From Deltaproteobacteria bacterium (GTDB taxonomy: Bacteria > Desulfobacterota > GWC2-55-46), in assembly GCA_016234955.1 (NCBI GenBank), contig JACRNN010000022.1, positions 1 to 19,271 of the forward strand: a stretch of DNA of 19,271 nucleotides, in the 5' to 3' direction. Shown here piece by piece: positions 6,549-12,643 of the stretch. Within the stretch, counting starts at the first letter, position 1, and every line of letters starts with the position of its first letter. Both the position numbers and the translations under genes were made by a program. The notes below the pieces were generated by a model, which made no database searches, was not told the DNA's origin, and saw nothing but the letters and a program-made list of their open reading frames with translations.

Positions 6549-7442
6549 TTACAGGCGCATGTCGATGACGATCGCGGCAAGGATCACCCCGCCGGCAACT
6601 ACGTTGCCTATAAAGCCCTTGAAGGCCATCGCCCTCGTCGGCGTTCTTTTAAGGACCGATACTATCCAGAGGAAGATCATCAGTCCTGATGCCAAGCCCC
6701 CGAAGTAGACGGGTCCGAGGCCGCTTAAGTACCCCGTTGCCGCGAGGAGAACGGTCATCAGGAGATAGGCCGCATTGAGCGCGGCGTAAACGGAGTCCCC
6801 GAAGTATATGGCCGTTGATTTTACGCCTATCTTGAGATCGTCCTCCCTGTCCATGAGCGCGTATATGGTGTCGTACGCTATCGAGTAGCAGACATTGGCA
6901 ACGAATATCAGGAGCGGGACCCATCCGATAGTGCCTGTTGCCGCCGACCACGACATTACCGCCCCCCAGCCGAACGCCATGCCGAGAAAGGCCTGGGGCC
7001 AGTGGCTCACCCTCTTGACAAACGGGTAGACTACGGCGAGGAGGAGGCCGATGAAGGAGAGGGCGATAGTGAGCCTGTTTAAAAAGAGCACCGCGATGAA
7101 CGATAGGGAGACGAGCGCCGCGAACACCAGGAGCGCTTCTTTTACGTTGAGCCTGCCGTTTGCCAGCGGGCGGGACCTGGTCCTCTCCACATATGGGTCG
7201 AAGTTCCTGTCCGCCACGTCGTTTATCGCGCACCCGGCGCTGCGCATAAGGAAGGTGCCTGCGATGAATATGAAGAGGTTCCTAACGGTAGGAGAGCCGT
7301 CTGAAGCGATGAATAGGGACCAGAGGGTCGGCCACAGGACGAGCAGCGTCCCGTACTGCTTCGGAAGCCTTACGAGATCCGATACGGCCGTAAGCTTTCT
7401 TATCACAAGGGCGTTGGAGCCCATACCTGTACCCATGCTCAT
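6549..7442 (-). CDS. ubiA: UbiA-type 4-hydroxybenzoate polyprenyltransferase
   Basis: The integral membrane prenyltransferase of 297 residues has about eight or nine hydrophobic segments. It attaches a polyprenyl chain to 4-hydroxybenzoate using Mg2+. The two Asp-rich motifs are intact: NDVADRNFDPYVERTRSRP at 74-92 and YDTIYALMDREDDLKIG at 190-206. RLPKQYGTLLVLWPTLWSL near 25-43 is typical of bacterial UbiA. The first ten residues (Met/Gly-rich) may be extra, and translation could begin at a later ATG. The gene lies between the chorismate lyase-like gene (115-base gap) and ubiD (93-base gap), all on the minus strand, so substrate supply and later steps are together. Confidence 0.94.
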   Translation of the reverse strand: MSMGTGMGSNALVIRKLTAVSDLVRLPKQYGTLLVLWPTLWSLFIASDGSPTVRNLFIFIAGTFLMRSAGCAINDVADRNFDPYVERTRSRPLANGRLNVKEALLVFAALVSLSFIAVLFLNRLTIALSFIGLLLAVVYPFVKRVSHWPQAFLGMAFGWGAVMSWSAATGTIGWVPLLIFVANVCYSIAYDTIYALMDREDDLKIGVKSTAIYFGDSVYAALNAAYLLMTVLLAATGYLSGLGPVYFGGLASGLMIFLWIVSVLKRTPTRAMAFKGFIGNVVAGGVILAAIVIDMRL

Positions 7443-7557
7443 CTGTCTTCGGCCTTTATGTTGACGGAGGGCCTTTGTATAAGCCGCGGATTCGTGGGCG
7501 AGGGGCGCTTTAAGTACCTCGCTGGCGCGGCCGCCCCTTTTTGTTGCAGGCAGTTTT

Positions 7558-8181
7558 TCAGACGCCTGTTGCCTCAGGGCACGGGACGACCTCGGGGCTG
7601 AATATCTCCAGGACAGAGGCCTTTATGACCCAGTCGTCCTTACCCTGTCTGTTAAAGAGTATGTATCGTCTGGCGGCAAGGAGCGAGGCCGGGTCTTTTC
7701 CAACGGCTTTTGAGACGCGCCCGCACTCAACGGTAGCCACCTCGAGCCGTTCCTTGCAAAAAAATATCTTATTCGAGTTCAACACCCTGCCCAGCGGCTC
7801 GTTGCTGTATCTTTCGAGTTCATCAATAAGCCCTGGACGCAGGCGCGAGAGCGGGATAAGAGAGTGCGCGTAGACGAGCCTCTTTTTACCGTCGGTCAGC
7901 CATACGTCCCTGACTAAGGCGTCTGTTCCCGGCTTCTCTTCGAGGTAGGAGGCCAGTCTCTCATCTAACCTGGTCGTGCCCCTGTGCATGACTTCTACCT
8001 CGACCCTGCTGCCGCTGAGGAGCTCAAGCTCAAGCGTCATCGACCCGTCCGAGAGAAGAAGGAGGAGCTGATGAGGCTTCAGGCCCTTGAACTCCGGCCT
8101 GCCGCGCTCCTTCTCGGGGTTGAACCAACCCCGCACCAGAGTGTACCATGGGGCTTCTTCCATAAGGGGTGAAAATACCAC
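7558..8181 (-). CDS. ubiC: Chorismate lyase-like protein (UbiC/DUF98-type)
   Basis: The 207-residue protein resembles the chorismate lyase fold. VRDVWLTDGKKRLVYAHSLIP (about 90-110) is like the UbiC strand that carries the product-binding arginine (here R91). EPLGRVL follows at about 128-134, then a C-terminal ASVLEIFSP whose E192 corresponds to the UbiC catalytic-site glutamate. UbiC cuts pyruvate from chorismate, giving 4-hydroxybenzoate, the UbiA substrate. First place in the ubi operon supports this role. The protein is longer than E. coli UbiC and divergent, so a UbiC-like family member is the safe reading. The likely start is GTG at 8181, with AGGAG a few bases upstream; the in-frame ATG at 8163 is the alternative. 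Confidence 0.75.
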   Translation of the reverse strand: MVFSPLMEEAPWYTLVRGWFNPEKERGRPEFKGLKPHQLLLLLSDGSMTLELELLSGSRVEVEVMHRGTTRLDERLASYLEEKPGTDALVRDVWLTDGKKRLVYAHSLIPLSRLRPGLIDELERYSNEPLGRVLNSNKIFFCKERLEVATVECGRVSKAVGKDPASLLAARRYILFNRQGKDDWVIKASVLEIFSPEVVPCPEATGV

Positions 8182-8217
8182 ATAGCTCCTTTTTGGTCAA
8201 TAAAGGAGTACTTCAGG

Positions 8218-8349
8218 TTTTTTTAGTGGGCCGGTGAAATATTTAAGGACTACGAATTACCCCGGAGCTTGCCGCGGGGAGGAGCGAGCGAATTACAAAC
8301 GATAAATTCCTTATTTGAAAATTCTCCGCAACTTGCTACGGGGAATTTT
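8218..8349. repeat. Mosaic of dispersed hairpin repeats upstream of the ubi operon
   Basis: The stretch 8182-8498 has no gene. It opens with TTTTTTTAGTGGGCCGGTGA (8218-8237), a near copy of the left edge of the element at 1260. Next comes a CCCCGG...CCGCGGGG hairpin (8260-8279) beside GAGCGAGCGAATTAC, then an imperfect 15-base inverted repeat (8318-8332 and 8335-8349, 12 of 15 paired). The parts resemble those at 1260-1470, 11030-11060 and 11272-11315. No clear promoter for the ubi operon was found here, although it must lie in or near this stretch. Confidence 0.6.
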
Positions 8350-8404
8350 AACCCCGTGGGTCTTGAGCCCTGGAAGGTTTTATAGTCGGCGGTCTCGGCA
8401 CGTC

Positions 8405-8447
8405 AAAAAAAAGCCGCAACCAACAGACCCTGTCGGTTGCGGCTTTT
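8405..8447 (-). terminator. Rho-independent terminator of the CI-like regulator gene
   Basis: Perfect 13-base arms AAAAGCCGCAACC (8409-8421) and GGTTGCGGCTTTT (8435-8447) have a 13-base loop. On the minus strand the hairpin is followed by a run of eight T (complement of 8412-8405). It ends the transcript of the gene at 8499-8990. On the plus strand the arm also ends in TTTT, so it may work both ways. Confidence 0.9.
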
Positions 8448-8498
8448 ATCTCTTTTGTCCGGTCTTTAACTCGCCACGTAGCGGGGCGGGTGATGGTG

Positions 8499-8990
8499 TC
8501 AGCTCTGAGGTTCTTTTTCAGGCGGAGCGGGGGTCTCTGCCGGCGCGGTTTCAGCGGCCTTCAAAAAGGCGTCCACGCTGTATCTTATGGCCGCAGCCGT
8601 GCTCTTGTTCGGCCCGCGCAGTATCTTGAGGAGCTTCCCTACATAGATTATCTCATCGGCCGTCATGGCGGCATAATCCGGGGTCCTCTGGTATCCGGCC
8701 TCCTTGCCGTAACCGTGGGTCTCTTCGGCAGCCATCATATAGGGCCTGTTCCCGTACTCAGCTCCCCTGCCCCCTTTATACATCTCGCCATCGCCAGAGA
8801 TGAGCCAATCCACGGAGAGTCCATAGATGTTTGAGAACCTCAAGACCAGGTCCGTCGGCATCTCGCCTCTTTTCTTGTAGTTCGACAGGGCCTGAGGGGT
8901 TACACCCAAGACCCTCGCCACCGCGGAGTCGTTCTTGAGTTTACCAGCCCATCTCATCCTTTCGATAATTTCCGAATAACTTACTCCCAT
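8499..8990 (-). CDS. Phage CI-repressor-like XRE transcriptional regulator
   Basis: The protein has 163 residues. An N-terminal helix-turn-helix (about 1-70) has the pattern of the bacteriophage CI repressor N-terminal domain: SEIIERMRWAGKLKNDSAVARVLGVTPQALSNYKKRGEMP, then LVLRFSNIYGLSVDWLISGDGEM. No peptidase (LexA-like) domain follows. The second half holds a Tyr/Gly-rich linker, one helical segment (TADEIIYVGKLLKIL) and an acidic Pro-rich tail. It should therefore be a DNA-binding regulator not cleaved by the SOS route. The start has a strong AAGGAGA eight bases upstream. No other phage gene is near, so this may be a domesticated regulator or a remnant. A near-palindrome at 9076-9089 is a possible operator. 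Confidence 0.85.
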   Translation of the reverse strand: MGVSYSEIIERMRWAGKLKNDSAVARVLGVTPQALSNYKKRGEMPTDLVLRFSNIYGLSVDWLISGDGEMYKGGRGAEYGNRPYMMAAEETHGYGKEAGYQRTPDYAAMTADEIIYVGKLLKILRGPNKSTAAAIRYSVDAFLKAAETAPAETPAPPEKEPQS

Positions 8991-9075
8991 TTCAAGTTCT
9001 CCTTTTCATTTTACCTTTTGGCATTAGAGATGTATCCGCACTAATAGTAAAGTAGAACCATTCCATACCAGAAAA

Positions 9076-9089
9076 AGACCTTAAAGTCT
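9076..9089. promoter_or_regulatory. Near-palindrome, possible operator of the CI-like regulator
   Basis: AGACCTTAAAGTCT is palindromic except for one pair. It lies about 90 bases upstream of the regulator start codon, in AT-rich sequence. This is a position where an autoregulating CI-like dimer could bind. No binding data exist, and the same spacing could arise by chance. Confidence 0.3.
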
Positions 9090-9118
9090 ATAGGTTTTTA
9101 GTGATATATAGTTTTATT

Positions 9119-9179
9119 TTTTTAACGTTCCGAGAACCCCTATTTTTAAGTCCGGGGAGGTTTCTTTTTAACGTTCCGA
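9119..9179. repeat. Direct repeat TTTTTAACGTTCCGA (two copies) with CCGGGGAGGTTT
   Basis: TTTTTAACGTTCCGA occurs at 9119-9133 and 9165-9179, 46 bases apart, with CCGGGGAGGTTT (9152-9163) between. The same order, TTTTTAGCGTTCTGA then CCGGGGAGGTTT, appears at 10926-10969, and the core recurs reversed at 18778-18801. This is therefore a third dispersed repeat family of the genome. The contained AACGTT is itself palindromic. Confidence 0.7.
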
Positions 9180-9373
9180 CCCCCAGGGGGTTCATTCCAA
9201 TGAGGGTTCATAATACCGGTCGAAGATTCTTCGCGGTTTGGGATAGCGGAGGGGGTCGAAGCCGGTGTTTTTATCAAGACAAGGTGCGAAAAGATTTGGT
9301 TCCTATCCTCCAACAGCCTTTTAAGGATTAAACCAGGCGATGCGAACAGTCCAAAACCTGTACACCGATTATG

Positions 9374-9402
9374 AGTATAGACTATCTGGTTTTTAATGTC
9401 AA
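9374..9402 (-). promoter_or_regulatory. Consensus sigma-70 promoter without an adjacent gene
   Basis: On the minus strand a perfect TTGACA (9402-9397), exactly 17 bases, then TATACT (9379-9374), in an AT-rich patch (9360-9545). Transcription would begin near 9367. The nearest minus-strand gene starts 375 bases further on (8990), so the product is a long leader of the CI-like regulator gene or a separate small RNA. The stretch 8991-9583 otherwise holds no gene. Confidence 0.65.
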
Positions 9403-9583
9403 TATAATTATTAATATTATTAAAGAGTTGACGCGTTTTTACGGACGGAAACTCTTTATGGTATTGGGTTAAATATGATATTTAAAAGTTTAAAGATAAA
9501 CAATTGTAAAAAAGTCTAAAAAAGATGCTTCATAAATTATTTCCTGGCTGTATGTGGGTTTAAAGACAGCCTCTGTCGGCGGC

Positions 9584-10513
9584 TTATGGGTTTATGCTCT
9601 CCACGGTGACGGCGTAGATTTCCGGGTCGACCGCCTTTATTATCCGCCGTTTATTCTCGGTCGCGAGGTCGATGTCCAGGGGCCGGCGGCACGGCCTTTT
9701 ATGCCTGTCAAGGACGACCGATACCATCGGGTGGATGAGGTCCGAGCGGTTTACGGACTTTATCAGGCCGATATCGCCGTTGCTCAGCTCGACAAGGCTC
9801 CCTATGGGGTAGATGCCCATGCATTGTATGAACTTTTCGACAAGCTCCGGGCCGAAGTGGATTTTTCTGCGCGTATACATGAATTTCAGTGTATCGGTCG
9901 GCATTATTGCCTTCTGGTATATCCTGTTGCTCGTCATGGCGTCGTAGACGTCCGCGATCCCTGTGATCCTCGCAAAAAAATGTATCGTCTCGCCGGCAAG
10001 CCCCGCCGGATAGCCGCTCCCGTCGTACCGCTCGTGGTGCTCTCCGGCCGCATGTATCGACTCAAGCGCGATGAAGCGGGCCGCCGACAGGAAATCGGCG
10101 CCGAGCAGGGCATGCTGCTTCATCAGGCTGAGCTCCGCCTCGTTATAGGCGCCGGGCTTATTCAGAAGCCCCTCGGGTATCAGCATCTTGCCGATGTCGT
10201 GCAGGATGGCGCCCACTCCGAGTTTAAAGAGGTCTTCCCGCCTCAGCCCCAGATGCCTTCCAAGGGCGATAGAGAATATGCTGACGTTTACGCAGTGCGT
10301 AAATGTATAGGCGTCGTACCGTTTCAGATTCGCAAGGCTCGTTATCGCGTCCCTGTTCCGGAATATGCTCCTGACGATATTGTCTACCGTCTTTTCCATC
10401 CGTTCTTTTACAAGGCTCTTTCCCATGCGGACGTCGTGCATGATGGTGGTTACGGTGCTCTCCGCCTCGTCCCTTATACCGCGGGCCTCTTTGATCTCTT
10501 CCCTGAACCCCAC
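9584..10513 (-). CDS. HD-GYP domain protein (likely cyclic di-GMP phosphodiesterase), N-terminal domain out of frame
   Basis: The 309-residue open part carries a full HD-GYP domain. It has the HD pair in LHDIGK (105-109), HHERYDGSGYP (159-169) with an intact GYP, and the D188 region ADVYDAMTSNR. The family hydrolyses cyclic di-GMP using a di- or tri-iron site. A short C-terminal beta-rich tail (SLVELSNGDIGLIKSVNRS) is common in these proteins. The frame can start at GTG 10513, but upstream in another frame lies the matching N-terminal domain (see 10560-10706). The original gene was probably longer, about 9584-10706, and is broken by a frameshift and likely a small deletion. The catalytic part may still be made alone; otherwise this is a pseudogene or a sequencing error. 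Confidence 0.88.
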   Translation of the reverse strand: MGFREEIKEARGIRDEAESTVTTIMHDVRMGKSLVKERMEKTVDNIVRSIFRNRDAITSLANLKRYDAYTFTHCVNVSIFSIALGRHLGLRREDLFKLGVGAILHDIGKMLIPEGLLNKPGAYNEAELSLMKQHALLGADFLSAARFIALESIHAAGEHHERYDGSGYPAGLAGETIHFFARITGIADVYDAMTSNRIYQKAIMPTDTLKFMYTRRKIHFGPELVEKFIQCMGIYPIGSLVELSNGDIGLIKSVNRSDLIHPMVSVVLDRHKRPCRRPLDIDLATENKRRIIKAVDPEIYAVTVESINP

Positions 10514-10559
10514 CTCGTCCTTGATATCCAGCGGGTCTTTTAGCGTAAAGGTTTGCGCC

Positions 10560-10706
10560 TCAACGGGTTCGGCGGGTTTCGCGCACCACCTCCGCGTTTT
10601 TTATGAGCGTATTGTTCATGAAAAACGAGCTTGCCCCGGACCTGTTTTTAAGTCCGCAGATATGCATACCCGCCTGAAGGTCGTCTATATCGATCTTTTG
10701 GATCAT
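10560..10706 (-). pseudogene. Displaced N-terminal domain (DUF3391-like) of the HD-GYP gene
   Basis: On the minus strand an ATG at 10706 opens a 48-codon frame, MIQKIDIDDLQAGMHICGLK and onward, ending at TGA 10562-10560. It resembles the start of HD-GYP proteins of the DUF3391 type (I-x-x-L-x-x-GM-x-I, then FFMNNTLIKN). The frame then stops, while the HD-GYP frame, shifted by one, runs from EPVEAQTFTLKDPLDIKDEV into the catalytic domain. About 20 residues of the usual domain end (the GIREVYIDT-like part) are not seen in any frame, so a deletion as well as a shift is likely. A run of six A (near 10609-10614) is a possible slippage or error site. Confidence 0.65.
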
Positions 10707-10740
10707 ATCCGTATTATTTCAAGGTAGTCTTTCGGTAAAA

Positions 10741-10880
10741 GGCTGCCTCTAAAAATCAGTTATTTTTTCCGAGGTCGAGGCAGGGGCGAAAATAAAAGCG
10801 GAGCATATATGCGAATATGTGAGCATTTTATTTTCGCCCCAACAAAGAGATCAGGAAAAGAGCTATTTTTAGAGGTAGCC
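10741..10880. repeat. 140-bp nested palindromic element
   Basis: Outer arms GGCTGCCTCTAAAAAT (10741-10756) and ATTTTTAGAGGTAGCC (10865-10880) match at 15 of 16. Inner arms GGGGCGAAAATAAAA (10783-10797) and TTTTATTTTCGCCCC (10826-10840) match perfectly. The tip, about 10798-10825, pairs again through CATAT/ATATG. The sides between also pair partly (TTTTTCCGAGG against TCAGGAAAAG). All arms share one centre near 10811, so the whole element folds as one long hairpin. AAAAATCAGT occurs at its left edge (10751) and just after its right edge (10881). It contains no gene and lies just upstream of the broken HD-GYP gene. Confidence 0.8.
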
Positions 10881-10925
10881 AAAAATCAGTACGCGGCAAG
10901 CCGTGTAAAATATAAGCAGATTCAC

Positions 10926-10970
10926 TTTTTAGCGTTCTGAAACCCCTTGGGCCTTGACCGGGGAGGTTTG
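10926..10970 (+). repeat. Dispersed repeat TTTTTAGCGTTCTGA with CCGGGGAGGTTT
   Basis: Same order of blocks as at 9119-9163, about three quarters identical. It is part of the gene-free stretch 10707-11372, which also holds the 140-bp palindrome, a CTCCGCGGCTTGGG fragment of the CCGCGG family (11041-11054), a small GGCCC/GGGGCC hairpin near 11060 and the promoters described below. Confidence 0.6.
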
Positions 10971-11078
10971 ATTGGTATACCCCGCTCTCTTACTATCGGC
11001 AAAGATTCAAAAAACTTTAACAAGCACAGCGAGCAAATTACTCCGCGGCTTGGGGGTGCCGGCCCTTTCGGGGCCGTA

Positions 11079-11108
11079 TTGCGAAGTGCTTGAGTTCCAT
11101 GCTATAAT
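11079..11108 (+). promoter_or_regulatory. Possible sigma-70 promoter
   Basis: TTGCGA (11079-11084), 18 bases, then a perfect TATAAT (11103-11108). It could give a longer transcript of the Ser/Gly-rich gene at 11373, in addition to the sigma-54 type promoter nearer to it. A 19-codon frame just downstream (11143-11202) has no ribosome binding site and is not called as a gene. Confidence 0.4.
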
Positions 11109-11241
11109 ACGCGGCGTGTAGAGCGGCCCGGGAAAAAAATACATGGCGGGGCAGGCAGAATTTTCCCAGTTTCATATGCCTCTTGAACAGGCCGTATTAT
11201 AATATGTTGATTTCAAAAGATTATTTTTTTACATAATAGGG

Positions 11242-11257
11242 TGGTACGGTTATTGCA
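11242..11257 (+). promoter_or_regulatory. Sigma-54 (RpoN) type promoter
   Basis: TGGTACG, four bases, TTGCA matches the -24/-12 consensus TGGCACG-N4-TTGCW with one change and the correct GG-to-GC spacing. An AT-rich tract lies just upstream (11203-11235). Transcription would start near 11268, giving a leader of about 105 nt that contains a composite repeat and its hairpin before the gene at 11373. An enhancer-binding protein would be required; no inverted repeat for one is clear. Confidence 0.65.
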
Positions 11258-11271
11258 TTTTCTTAAGGCAT

Positions 11272-11315
11272 GAACATGCATAGCGAGCGCATTCCCCGCG
11301 GCAAGCCGCGGGGAA
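11272..11315 (+). repeat. Composite repeat: GAACATGC motif plus CCGCGG hairpin, copy 3
   Basis: GAACATGCATAGCGAGCGC (11272-11290) is followed directly by a perfect hairpin, TTCCCCGCGGC (11292-11302), AA, GCCGCGGGGAA (11305-11315). This is the same pair of parts as at 1641-1678 in reverse. It falls in the predicted leader of the Ser/Gly-rich gene, where the hairpin could affect translation or stability. Confidence 0.75.
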
Positions 11316-11372
11316 CTTCAACGCAGAGGAATCTTCTTATTGACGGACCCCAACCGGAAAGGAGGTGGTAAA

Positions 11373-12062
11373 ATGTCAATCAGCGGTATTAGCAACAGTC
11401 AGGCCTTGAGCTATTTTCAGACGGCTGGAATTTCTCAGAGCGCCGGGGTGGGTCAGGACAGCGATGGCGATAACGACGGAAGCGCTGGAAGCACCGGGGG
11501 CGCGGGGGAGGCGCAACGCAAACGCCAGGGCCTCATGCAGGGCGTCATGCAGACACTCGAACAGCTTGGGTTCAATTCAACGACCCAGGGTGCAAGCGCG
11601 TCCGACGCCGCCTCGTCGGCCAACAGCGGCAGTGACAGCGGTGGGAGTACGGCCATAAGCCAGGTCGCCAGGAACGCGCTGCACGCGTTCCTGTATGATC
11701 TGGCCAATTCGAGCACCCAGGCGTCAGGCAATGTGGCTGGCAGCGGGGGCAACGGTAGCGGCGCCTCCGCCGTTCAGGCAAGCTATGGGAACATAGCTAC
11801 CAACATGCAGTCCCTGTCGCAGAGCCTCGGCTCGGGAGATTCAACGCAGAGTGGCACATTGAATACCTTGGGTACGGATTTGCAGAACCTTATCCAGGCC
11901 CTGGGCGGTAGCGGCGGCACCAGCTCGACGGGTTCCACGTCGAACGGTCAGGACATGCTCCAATCGTTCCTGCAGACGCTGGCTCAGAACCTGGCAACCC
12001 AGCAGGGTACGAGCCTCGATGCGCTGAACACGGCCGGAGGTATTGTCAGTACCGTAGCGTAA
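11373..12062 (+). CDS. Ser/Gly-rich low-complexity protein, 229 aa, unknown function
   Basis: I cannot assign a function. The protein begins MSISGISNSQALSYFQ and is dominated by Ser, Gly, Ala, Gln, Asn and Thr, with no cysteine. Three Leu-rich helical islands break the low complexity: GLMQGVMQTLEQLGF (about 54-68), AISQVARNALHAFLYDLAN (94-112) and the Leu/Gln-rich segments LNTLGTDLQNLIQAL and MLQSFLQTLAQNLATQ near the end. No signal peptide or membrane segment is seen. This pattern resembles flagellar, fibre or surface proteins exported by non-Sec routes, but that is inference. The ATG at 11373 is chosen for the perfect AAAGGAGGTG before it rather than a TTG at 11340. A strong terminator and a sigma-54 type promoter make it a single-gene unit. 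Confidence 0.85.
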   Translation: MSISGISNSQALSYFQTAGISQSAGVGQDSDGDNDGSAGSTGGAGEAQRKRQGLMQGVMQTLEQLGFNSTTQGASASDAASSANSGSDSGGSTAISQVARNALHAFLYDLANSSTQASGNVAGSGGNGSGASAVQASYGNIATNMQSLSQSLGSGDSTQSGTLNTLGTDLQNLIQALGGSGGTSSTGSTSNGQDMLQSFLQTLAQNLATQQGTSLDALNTAGGIVSTVA

Positions 12063-12117
12063 AGCCATGCCATGCAGGTCGTATGCGGCTGCGCCAGGCG
12101 CGCCGTCATATAGCGAT

Positions 12118-12160
12118 AAAAAGGAAGGCCGCCGAGTGTCCCTCGGCGGCCTTCCTTTTT
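12118..12160. terminator. Strong bidirectional terminator
   Basis: Perfect 19-base arms (12118-12136 and 12142-12160) are built on GGAAGGCCGCCGAG with a 5-base loop. They begin with five A and end with five T, so a U-tract follows the hairpin on both strands. It ends the Ser/Gly-rich gene on the plus strand. On the minus strand it ends the tRNA-Val repeat transcript coming from 12716. Confidence 0.92.
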
Positions 12161-12183
12161 ATGACGACAGGTCTTTCTTTTCA

Positions 12184-12643
12184 TGGTGGGCGGTACAGGG
12201 TTTGGCCTCGCTCGGAGGCTCCCGCCTCTGTCGCTCCGGTCGGGCCGCCTCACTTGCGGCCTGCCTCCCGGCATGCCTCATCCTCGCTTCTCGCTCGGCC
12301 TCCATTCCTCGGCCTCCTGCCTCGTCATTCCGGCCACGCGCCTTCACTTTCGGACGCATCCTTGCGTCCTCATCCTCGCTTTGCTCGGCGTTCAGGCGTT
12401 GCGACTGCGTCGCCTTTCGGCGGCATTCAAACCCTGATCGATAACATGGGGTTGATATTATGGTGGGCGGTACAGGGTTTGGCCTCGCTCGGCGGCTCCC
12501 GCCTCTGTCGCTCCGGTCGGGCCGCCTCACTTGCGGCCTGCCTCCCGGCATGCCTCATCCTCGCTTCTCGCTCGGCCTTCGGCGGCATTCAAACCCTGAT
12601 CGATAACATGGGGTTGATATTATGGTGGGCGGTACAGGGTTTG
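12184..12643 (-). repeat. Tandem repeats downstream of tRNA-Val, each with a copy of the tRNA 3' end
   Basis: The last 21 bases of the tRNA gene (12623-12643 on this strand) recur exactly at 12461-12481 and 12184-12204. The unit lengths are 162 bases (12461-12622) and 277 bases (12184-12460). The two units share 117 of 118 bases at one end (12184-12301 and 12461-12578) and 65 bases at the other (12417-12481 and 12579-12643). The shorter unit lacks 115 bases (12302-12416). The GC-rich inner part is made of many short GCTCG, GCCTC and CGGCC motifs. The units lie on the 3' side of the tRNA, between it and the terminator. Confidence 0.88.

Noticed and set aside
9565..9577. Terminator after the HD-GYP gene (GACAG/CTGTC hairpin)
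   Set aside because: Only 5-base arms and three T afterwards; too weak to call.
9554..10543. 329-codon plus-strand frame opposite the HD-GYP gene
   Set aside because: Shadow of the catalytic gene; the composition follows the complement of the HD-GYP codons.
11143..11202. 19-codon frame downstream of the TATAAT at 11103
   Set aside because: No SD and no similarity to known peptides; likely chance.
12184..12643. CRISPR array
   Set aside because: Only two long unequal units with tRNA-derived ends; no short regular repeats with unique spacers and no cas genes.
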